NCBI GenBank assembly: GCA_964434865.1
Contig: CAYSWV010000002.1
Coordinates: 62,001 to 126,000 of the forward strand
Length of the DNA: 64,000 nucleotides
Direction: 5' to 3'
From: CAYSWV01 sp964434865
GTDB taxonomy: Bacteria; Cyanobacteriota; Cyanobacteriia; Thermostichales; Thermostichaceae
Every line of letters begins with the position of its first letter. The first letter of the stretch is position 1. The notes below the pieces were generated by a model, which worked only from the letters and a program-made list of their open reading frames with translations, was not told where the DNA came from and did no database searches. The position numbers and the translations under genes are program-made. Shown piece by piece: positions 53,904-60,720 of the stretch.

Positions 53904-55010
53904 TCAATCAGTGGCAAAGGCAGATAACCCAGAACAAGCTCCACACTTTGCACACCCAGCTTTGATCTGTTGAGTGGATAGACCCGCCTGTTGCAGTAGC
54001 TGATTCACTGATTGATACAACACAAACATGAATTCACTATCCGGTGCCGGATGATGCGCCAAAGGCGTTCCTGTAATAGGGACAAAGGGAACCACAAAGG
54101 GATAGACACCTAAGTGAATGAGGCGGTCACAAGTTTCTACTAAAGTAGCCAATGAGTCTCCTAGTCCAGCTAGTAAATAGGTACTAACCTGTCCCCAGCC
54201 AAACACCTTGACAGCGGCTTCAAAAGCGGTAAAGTAAGTCTCCACAGGTACCTCAGCTTTGCCTGGCAGGATCTGAGAGCGCACTTCTGGGGTTATCACC
54301 TCTAAATGAATTCCTAAACTATCCACACCTGCCGCCTTTAAGCGATCAAACCAGATCAGATCAACCGGGGGTTCACACTGAGCCTGAATCGGCAAATTGA
54401 CCTGGGCTTTGATGGCTCGGGCACACTCAGCCAAATAAGCAGCCCCTCGATCAGGCGTATGAGGGGTTCCCGTGGTCATGATCATGTGTTTAACTCCATC
54501 TAACCGTACAGCTGCTGCTGCTACTTCAGCGAGTTGCTCAGGGGTTTTGCGGGCAATAGTTCGACCGGCCTCTAAGGACTGGCCGATAGCACAAAACTGA
54601 CAGGCGGTTTGAGGATCAGCGTAGCGAAAGCAGGTTTGTAATACCGTGGTGGCTAACACATCATGACTATGGAGTAAGGCAATCTGCCAGTAAGGAATCC
54701 CTTCTGCGGTGGTTAGCTGATAAAACTGGGGCTGCGGTGGAAACTGGACGGTCGCTAAAGACTGCCCTGCTTGGGTGAGATGAGCCTGACGGGTCGCTGG
54801 ATCAATGACAGCTTTGTAAGGGGATTGCTGGGCTGATCCGGTAAAGACTGGGACCATAATCGTAGTGTCTTCAATCGTGATCGCCTTGTGATCTGAGGGA
54901 CCAGCCCCCCCCTGGCGACCGGCGCTACCTATGCCAGGATCAAGCAATTGGAGTCCTTTTGACTGTAATTCGGTAATGAGCTGCTGTTTAGTAAAGCGTG
55001 GCTGGTTCAT
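53904..55010 (-). CDS. radical SAM protein of the nitrilase cluster (MSMEG_0568 family)
   Basis: 368 aa from the ATG at 55010, 4 nt after the nitrilase stop; an upstream start would run into the nitrilase gene. The cluster motif is CX9CX2C (TCFRYADPQTACQFC) and not the usual CX3CX2C. SAM-binding elements MIMTTGTPHTPDRG, LGIHLEVIT, TYLLAGLGDS follow, and the C-terminus has KCGACSG for a second cluster. The radical chemistry of this family is uncharacterised. Confidence 0.85.
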   Translation of the reverse strand: MNQPRFTKQQLITELQSKGLQLLDPGIGSAGRQGGAGPSDHKAITIEDTTIMVPVFTGSAQQSPYKAVIDPATRQAHLTQAGQSLATVQFPPQPQFYQLTTAEGIPYWQIALLHSHDVLATTVLQTCFRYADPQTACQFCAIGQSLEAGRTIARKTPEQLAEVAAAAVRLDGVKHMIMTTGTPHTPDRGAAYLAECARAIKAQVNLPIQAQCEPPVDLIWFDRLKAAGVDSLGIHLEVITPEVRSQILPGKAEVPVETYFTAFEAAVKVFGWGQVSTYLLAGLGDSLATLVETCDRLIHLGVYPFVVPFVPITGTPLAHHPAPDSEFMFVLYQSVNQLLQQAGLSTQQIKAGCAKCGACSGLSAFATD

Positions 55011-55014
55011 AGAA

Positions 55015-56037
55015 TTAAGAATTAAGCGGCATTGAAGTAAAATCAACGGGTTCAATGGCCTTGAATGCCTGAGGTTCAAAATCATGAGCTGTATTTGAGA
55101 TCTCAGAGTCAGAGGCTTCAGTCATAACGGTCCTGGATGTTGAATTGAGGTGAAGCTGTAACAAATCAGGGCGCGCGTAGTGACCCACTGAGTCCATCAT
55201 TCGCTTGCGTTTGACAATCAACGACAGGTCTAGATCAGCAACCGCCATACCTTCTCCTTCAGTAATAGCAGGACATAAGTGGTTGCCTTCAGGGCCTATA
55301 ATAGCGGTGTTACAACCTCCTGAAAGGACTCGCTGTAAAGTCGGATCAGAGGTCACTTGCTCCACTTGATCAGGTGAGAGCCAGCTAGTCGCATTCACAA
55401 CAAAACATCCTGATTCAAGAGCATGATGCCGCAGGGTGACTTCGATTTGATCACTGAACACCTGTCCTACCATGGATCCAGGAAACTGTGAACAGTGAAT
55501 GTGTTCATGCTGGGCCATCAAGGCATAACGAGCTAAGGGATTGTAGTGTTCCCAACAAGCCAAGCACCCCAGGCGACCCACAGCTGTATCCATCACTTTT
55601 AATCCAGAGCCATCCCCTTGGCCCCACAGCATCCGCTCATGATAGCTAGGTGTGATCTTACGGCGTTGCAGCAGGAGAGTTCCATCGGCATCAAAGAGAA
55701 GCTGGGTATTATAGAGAGAGCCGTGATCCCGCTCATTAACCCCTAAAACCACAACCATATGATGACGGTGGGCGGCTTGGCTCACAGCAGCGGTAACAGG
55801 CCCCGGTACCACGACGGCTTCCTCGTAGAGACGCATATGCTCCCGCCCCATCAACACAGGCGGCTGTACAAATGCAAAATAGGGGTAGTAAGGCACCAGA
55901 GTTTCAGGAAAAACAATCAGCTGAATGCCTTCGTTGGCTGCGGTAGCTATCGTCTGCAATACCTTATCTACAGTACCTGCACAACTAAATAGGACAGGGC
56001 TGATCTGGGCCGCTGCCACTCGGATCGTGCCGTTCAT
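55015..56037 (-). CDS. Nit1-type nitrilase
   Basis: 340 aa from the ATG at 56037 with GAGGAG 6 nt upstream. Nitrilase superfamily catalytic triad: Glu in VFPETLVPYYP (about residue 45), Lys in RRKITPSYHER (about 128), Cys in CLACWEHYNP (about 162). It hydrolyses nitriles to acids and ammonia; Nit1C clusters have been linked to cyanide use as a nitrogen source. Second gene of the operon. Confidence 0.9.
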   Translation of the reverse strand: MNGTIRVAAAQISPVLFSCAGTVDKVLQTIATAANEGIQLIVFPETLVPYYPYFAFVQPPVLMGREHMRLYEEAVVVPGPVTAAVSQAAHRHHMVVVLGVNERDHGSLYNTQLLFDADGTLLLQRRKITPSYHERMLWGQGDGSGLKVMDTAVGRLGCLACWEHYNPLARYALMAQHEHIHCSQFPGSMVGQVFSDQIEVTLRHHALESGCFVVNATSWLSPDQVEQVTSDPTLQRVLSGGCNTAIIGPEGNHLCPAITEGEGMAVADLDLSLIVKRKRMMDSVGHYARPDLLQLHLNSTSRTVMTEASDSEISNTAHDFEPQAFKAIEPVDFTSMPLNS

Positions 56038-56079
56038 AGGCTTCTCCTCAAAATGGCTTGTCCTCAAAACGTGGAGACT

Positions 56080-56562
56080 TTATAGCGTCCAAGTATCCAA
56101 AATAAATGCTCCCTCTTTCCGATGAATTAGAATAATATCTAAAACATCTAGAGGATTGATCGGTCGAATACCAGGGATCAATGACGGCTCACCATGGCCA
56201 TACAAGCCTTGCAGGGCAAATCGGCAAGCATACACTTTACCGCCTTCCTCCATAAACTTGATCAGTTGATTATTCATGGCCTGGTGCCCCGGAAACGCTT
56301 CATCACTAATTTTAGGGAAACCTCGTTGCAGTCCTAGGGTCACGCCGGGCCCGTACAAGAGTACTGACGTTTCAAACCCCTTACGCAAAAGACGTGTAGC
56401 TGTTAACAGGTTAACCAAGCCAATCGATCCTTCAAAAGCAACTGTATGGAAAGTAACAAGTGCTTTTTCTCCAGGCTCAGCTTTGACATCAGGAAAAACT
56501 TTTTCCTCATAATCAACAAAAATATCACCGGGCTTATGAGCTGGAATAGTAACCTCAGGCAT
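56080..56562 (-). CDS. nitrogen starvation response protein (MSMEG_0572/Sll0783 family)
   Basis: 160 aa, ATG at 56562 with AAGGA 10 nt upstream. DsrE-like fold: KALVTFHTVAFEGSIGLVNL, then LLRKGFETSVLLYGPGVTL and a C-terminal GIRPINPLDVLDII. The Synechocystis member Sll0783 is induced by nitrogen starvation and needed for polyhydroxybutyrate accumulation. It is the first gene of the cluster and sits behind the NtcA-like promoter. Confidence 0.88.
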   Translation of the reverse strand: MPEVTIPAHKPGDIFVDYEEKVFPDVKAEPGEKALVTFHTVAFEGSIGLVNLLTATRLLRKGFETSVLLYGPGVTLGLQRGFPKISDEAFPGHQAMNNQLIKFMEEGGKVYACRFALQGLYGHGEPSLIPGIRPINPLDVLDIILIHRKEGAFILDTWTL

Positions 56563-56649
56563 AATTTAACTATCCTTCTTCTTGAAGAGTTTGAACATGG
56601 TTGGATCAAGCCTCAGCTCGACTCCAATTTGAAAATTAACCTAGCTGTC

Positions 56650-56690
56650 ATGGTACTGAGCCTAGTGCTGAATTTTGTGTTACCCGATAC
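56650..56690 (-). promoter_or_regulatory. NtcA-type activated promoter of the nitrilase operon
   Basis: On the minus strand GTA-N8-CAC (56690 to 56677; consensus GTA-N8-TAC) is followed, after 21 nt, by TACCAT (56655-56650), matching TAN3T of an NtcA-activated -10 box with the usual spacing of about 22. Transcription would begin near 56643, about 80 nt before the first gene. Confidence 0.62.
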
Positions 56691-56807
56691 ACAGTTGATA
56701 CATTTAGTGAATTGGACAGCTCGTGGTACTCAAGGTTAAAAGTCAAGTCATGCGCCACCTATCAGAATCGTTAGTCTGCTAGTTTTAGTTATCTCTGCTA
56801 CAGCAAT

Positions 56808-58217
56808 TTAGGCTAAAACGCCCTGCCTAGTGAGCTGGTAGAGCGCCTGGAGTCGGGTTCGAACTTGCAGCTTAGTCACTACATTATTGACATGAAACTT
56901 AACGGTACTTTCACTGATATGGAGTTGAGCCGCAACGTCTCGATCCCGTAAGCCTTGAGCTAATAGCTTCATAATGTCTCGTTCTCGCTCAGAAATACTG
57001 ACAGCGGTCAAGGGGGCCTGAAGTCGCCACGCCTGATCTTGCAAGACTGTTTCAGTAGCTTCCAGAAGTTCTGCAGGCGTTAGGGTTAAGGTCACATAGG
57101 CTTTCACCCCTAGGGGCGGCATTTGAGCAGCTTGTTGGATCCACAGAATCCGTTCGGAGTAGCTGACTAAGGTGGGATCATCGGTGAGAAGTGGGATCGG
57201 GTGCTGGCTTACCTTTAAGAAAGGGCAAACTGAGATACCCGCTAGATGGGCTAGTTGGGTAAAGGCCAGTTGTAAAACAGATTGACGACAATGAATCTGC
57301 AGTTTAGGACCTTTAGTTGTCAAATAAGGCAAGGTGAGCACCACTTGGATCACTTGAGCGTCACCACCCACCTCAGTGTGCAGTTCACCTCCAAGACAGG
57401 CTGCTGCATGAGATAGATTGCCAAAAACTGAGAGTAGGGAGGGATGGGTATCAGTTGGAGTCGCGCCCGAGAGATCACGGCTAGCAATCATGGCTTCCAA
57501 TGAAACGGTATCCTGGCCATAGTTTAAATGACAAGCCCCACACTTCAATGTGCTCAAAATTTCAGTGGTTCTCAATAAAGCTTGATTTAAAGATAAAGTT
57601 AAAGGACGTTCGGTTCCGGTCAAGGTGAGTGGCGTTGAATTCAGTAATTGAGCCATCTGATCAGAGAGTGCCTGGGATGGAGCTAGCTCAGTAGGCGACC
57701 GTTGCAACTGTAAAGCTAGATCTAGTAGAGCTGTTAAAGCGGTACAAAAACTCATTAACACTTCAAAAAACTCAGATGCCATCGGCTCATGACTAAAGAC
57801 AGCCAGAACACCGATCACCTTATCTGGAGTGGCTAGAGGGTAGCCAGCAAAACCTAGCAGCTGATGCTCCAAAGCCCAAGACCGATCTTTTACCCAAGGT
57901 TCTTCAGGCAGGTTGTTACTAAAAAAACAGATTCGATTTTGGGCAATTTTACCAACCTTAAAGGCTCCCATAGGGACTCTAGCAAAGGAGCCATCTAACC
58001 GTGTATACAGACCCGCTGAAGCGATCAGGCGCAAAACTGCTCCGTCGGGATCCACCACCCAAATCCGAGCAAAGGCACACTCAAAATCCTGGACCAGGGC
58101 CTGAGTCACCGATTGGGCGATTAATTCTGGATCTAAGCACCCAGTTACCTGTTGTAGAATCTGGTTGGCTCGTCTCAGATCAAAGAGTAACCGAGTAGCC
58201 TCCAGGGGTTTAGCCAT
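56808..58217 (-). CDS. GAF domain LuxR-family transcriptional regulator
   Basis: 469 aa. An N-terminal GAF domain (about residues 20-170: ALVQDFECAFARIWVVDPDG, GYPLATPDKVIGVLAVFS) precedes a variable region, and the C-terminal LuxR helix-turn-helix is SISERERDIMKLLAQGLRDR then LHISESTVKFHVNNVVTKL. A sensor-regulator of the kind responding to small molecules or redox. It is 245 nt upstream of the nitrilase operon on the same strand, so it may regulate it (inference). Confidence 0.88.
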   Translation of the reverse strand: MAKPLEATRLLFDLRRANQILQQVTGCLDPELIAQSVTQALVQDFECAFARIWVVDPDGAVLRLIASAGLYTRLDGSFARVPMGAFKVGKIAQNRICFFSNNLPEEPWVKDRSWALEHQLLGFAGYPLATPDKVIGVLAVFSHEPMASEFFEVLMSFCTALTALLDLALQLQRSPTELAPSQALSDQMAQLLNSTPLTLTGTERPLTLSLNQALLRTTEILSTLKCGACHLNYGQDTVSLEAMIASRDLSGATPTDTHPSLLSVFGNLSHAAACLGGELHTEVGGDAQVIQVVLTLPYLTTKGPKLQIHCRQSVLQLAFTQLAHLAGISVCPFLKVSQHPIPLLTDDPTLVSYSERILWIQQAAQMPPLGVKAYVTLTLTPAELLEATETVLQDQAWRLQAPLTAVSISERERDIMKLLAQGLRDRDVAAQLHISESTVKFHVNNVVTKLQVRTRLQALYQLTRQGVLA

Positions 58218-58326
58218 AGCTTGCTAGGTATGGTACTGGATCCATCCAGACGTAAGGACTCCTTCTTCTCAGTATTGATTGCTACAGAAATGAGTTACTG
58301 ACCCAATGACGGCTTGCAATTCCCAT

Positions 58327-58595
58327 TTAAATGCTTGAGTCAACGGTATTGTCCTGTAACTGGGCCACCACGTCTGCCAACTGATCAATGCAGGTACTCC
58401 ACCCCTGAATAAAGCCCATCTCTGCATGTTTCTGCTGATCTGCAGCATCCTTATGGAGGGCACGGGCAAGGTATTGAGTACCCTCTTCTCAAGATGTTCT
58501 GGCTCTGTCCAGGCTCGCCACACTAACGATCGAGGAGCCTTAATAATCCGAGTGACAGTGAGATCTAGATTTTTGTCACTAGATACTGGGGTCAT
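58327..58595 (-). pseudogene. SRPBCC (AHSA1) protein with internal deletion and frameshift
   Basis: The N-terminal 36 codons (VTRIIKAPRSLVWRAWTEPE) are intact AHSA1-type. They then join out of frame to the family's C-terminal part; in the shifted frame the minus strand reads EEGTQYLARALHKDAADQQK and continues GFIQGWSTCIDQLADVVAQL to a TAA at 58327-58329. The central roughly 70 residues are missing. So the gene has a non-triplet internal deletion and is non-functional. Its start overlaps the arsR stop by four bases. Confidence 0.85.
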
Positions 58596-58936
58596 TCTTT
58601 ATCCTCCTTGGCTTGCAAATCAGCCACATAGGTTTCAAGACGGTCAGTCTGGTCTTCCCAAAGCTTTCGCTGTTCGGCAATCCAGGATTCCGCCTTGGTT
58701 AGCTCTTGAGACCTGATTTCACAGATGCGAGTGCGACCCATCTTCTTTGAGCAAATAATGCCACTGCTCTCAAGGATCTGAAGATGTTTCATAAACGATG
58801 GCAGGGCCATATTGAAGGGAGCTGCTAACTCACTCACTGTAGTAGCCCCCTGACCCAGACGATGAATCACGGCTCGTCGAGTTGGATCGGCAAGGGCATG
58901 AAACACACTGTCGAGAGAGGTTGAACACTTAGCCAT
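58592..58936 (-). CDS. ArsR family transcriptional regulator
   Basis: 114 aa winged-helix regulator: VFHALADPTRRAVIHRLGQG, TVSELAAPFNMALPSFMKHL, a recognition region and basic wing KKMGRTRICEI. This subtype is usually encoded directly before an SRPBCC/AHSA1 protein, as here (ATGA overlap), but the partner is a pseudogene. Metal-binding cysteines typical of ArsR sensors are not arranged in a CXC motif, so the ligand is unknown. Confidence 0.9.
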   Translation of the reverse strand: MAKCSTSLDSVFHALADPTRRAVIHRLGQGATTVSELAAPFNMALPSFMKHLQILESSGIICSKKMGRTRICEIRSQELTKAESWIAEQRKLWEDQTDRLETYVADLQAKEDKE

Positions 58937-59092
58937 ATAGCTAACTATAACAGCAGAGCACAGTTATACAAGTGGCTAACTATTAAGAAATATCACGATC
59001 CTCTCATTTACCTACTATCTGGAGGATCTACGTCTGCAATGATTCTGAGGTCGTCAGTTTGTCGGCATCAAGTTGAAGAGAAGAAGGTATTG

Positions 59093-59752
59093 CTAGTACA
59101 ATAACAGTCGTCTTGAAAGGACAGCTAAACTCGTCACGCCACTGATCACAATCAATTGGCCCGGTAGTTGAAAGAGCGAGTGTTGTATCGCCAATTGAGC
59201 CAGTCTGCCACTGAAGACCGTTTGAGCTGAAAGGTAAGCCAGACCTGTTAAATGGATCACACCTAAGCCACATACACAAGCCACAAAAACATCTCTGAAC
59301 TGTTGTATGAGCGATCCAGAGGGCGGGGTATCTAGTAGCTTGGATGATGATAGGTTTGTTAAGAGAGGTTGCTGCTGGCTGGATGTTGGCTGAGATTGGA
59401 GGGTGATGGGGCGAAATGCGAGAAACCCACAAACCCAGGAACCTGGAATAAAGCCGAGCAAATAGCCAAAGGTGGGCTGCTGCATATACTCAAGACCACC
59501 TCCAAAGCTAAAAACTTGCAGGCCTGCTAATCCCAAAAGGATATAAAACATCTGAGCATAAAACCCGACCCCAGCCCCACCAATACAAGCGGTGAGTAAT
59601 ACCCCACCTATCTGGAGTGAAAACTTATAACCCCCAATCACAGGAATAGCCTCAGGCACTGAAGAGGGTACTAAAGTACAAATCACGGTAAGAATCACAC
59701 CTATCATGATCCAGAGGAAATCAATGGGAGAAAGGCTGACTAGGGTACGCAT
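59093..59752 (-). CDS. bioY: biotin transporter BioY
   Basis: 219 aa from the ATG at 59752 (a GTG three codons earlier is possible). BioY S-component features: IPVIGGYKFSLQIGGVLLTACIGG and GLAGLQVFSFGGGLEYMQQPTFGYLLG, the latter the conserved biotin-binding signature, with about six membrane helices. It has no adjacent BioM/BioN. It may work alone or with a shared ECF module, such as the CbiQ/CbiO pair at 21.7-23.4 kb (inference). Its 3' region (59028-59092) shows nothing of note. Confidence 0.9.
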   Translation of the reverse strand: MRTLVSLSPIDFLWIMIGVILTVICTLVPSSVPEAIPVIGGYKFSLQIGGVLLTACIGGAGVGFYAQMFYILLGLAGLQVFSFGGGLEYMQQPTFGYLLGFIPGSWVCGFLAFRPITLQSQPTSSQQQPLLTNLSSSKLLDTPPSGSLIQQFRDVFVACVCGLGVIHLTGLAYLSAQTVFSGRLAQLAIQHSLFQLPGQLIVISGVTSLAVLSRRLLLY

Positions 59753-59883
59753 TGGCTCCACGATATGAGGAACTTTATAGTATTAGACTATCGTGTCCTA
59801 TAATCATGAGCTAGGTTAAGTTGATTGAATATTGTTGTTCAGTTTGTAGTGCTCAGATTGTCAAGGTTGCACTAACGTTCCTT

Positions 59884-60597
59884 ATGTCTTCATCTCAGTC
59901 TCCTCTCAAGTGGCCTCCTGATCCCAGGCTACTTAGCCAACCAACCACCTCATTACCACCTCCTTTAATCGAGGGTTTAGCCACTCGGGTCCGCAATCAT
60001 GTTAATCCCCTGAGTGCTGCCCATCGGTTCCCAGCCGAACCCCCACATTGGGAACAGGCCTATGCCAACCTTGATCAACCCTTCCACTTGGATATTGGCA
60101 CCGGGAGTGGACGATTTTTACTGGCTATGGCCCAGCACTATCCCGATTGGAATTATCTTGGGATTGAAATCCGCCGAGCCTTAGTAGATCGAGCTAATAG
60201 CTGGAAACAGCGTCTAAGCCTCACCAATATTCACTTTTTGTTTGCCAATATTAATGTCACATTGCCCTATCTGTTTAGTCCCGGTGATCTAGCTCGGGTT
60301 ACCATTCAGTTTCCAGATCCCTGGTTTAAAAAACGGCACCAAAAGCGACGAGTGGTGCAACCAGAATTAGTTCAGGATCTGGCTCGGCTCATGCCTGCTC
60401 AAGCGTCTGTATTCTTGCAATCTGATGTAGAGGCAGTGGCCGATGAAATGGCTCAGCGGTTTTTACAGCATCCAGCCTTTATTAATCCTTCTGGATCTCG
60501 GCTAGCGCATAATCCGTTTGGCATTCCTACGCTGCGTGAGTTCCAATGTACCTGCTTGGGGTTGCCTGTCTACCGCTACCACTTGATCCGCAGTTGA
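59884..60597 (+). CDS. trmB: tRNA (guanine-N7-)-methyltransferase
   Basis: 237 aa from the ATG at 59884; an upstream TTG would add a non-conserved segment. SAM motif LDIGTGSGRFLLAMAQ (about residues 72-87), then YLGIEIRRALVDRA and the TrmB signature VTIQFPDPWFKKRHQKRR with an Asp-Pro-Trp motif. It makes m7G46 in tRNA variable loops. Confidence 0.95.
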   Translation: MSSSQSPLKWPPDPRLLSQPTTSLPPPLIEGLATRVRNHVNPLSAAHRFPAEPPHWEQAYANLDQPFHLDIGTGSGRFLLAMAQHYPDWNYLGIEIRRALVDRANSWKQRLSLTNIHFLFANINVTLPYLFSPGDLARVTIQFPDPWFKKRHQKRRVVQPELVQDLARLMPAQASVFLQSDVEAVADEMAQRFLQHPAFINPSGSRLAHNPFGIPTLREFQCTCLGLPVYRYHLIRS

Positions 60598-60623
60598 GCC
60601 AGTAATATGTCAGTCACTCACGC

Positions 60624-60646
60624 TAAAAAACTCCCCCACTTGGAGT
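60624..60646 (-). terminator. putative terminator of the FG-GAP lipoprotein gene
   Basis: On the minus strand ACTCC-N7-GGAGT is followed by six T (complement of A at 60625-60630). The stem is short (5 bp) but G+C-rich at its base, about 75-95 nt past the stop codon. Confidence 0.5.
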
Positions 60647-60720
60647 AGAGGAGATCGCATCTACACTAAGACTTAAGTTGAACGATGAGATCAAGCTATC
60701 AGTCTAACCCGGAGACTGCC

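Noticed and set aside
59028..59432. 134-codon minus-strand open frame
   Set aside because: Another reading frame of bioY; the BioY frame carries the family signature.
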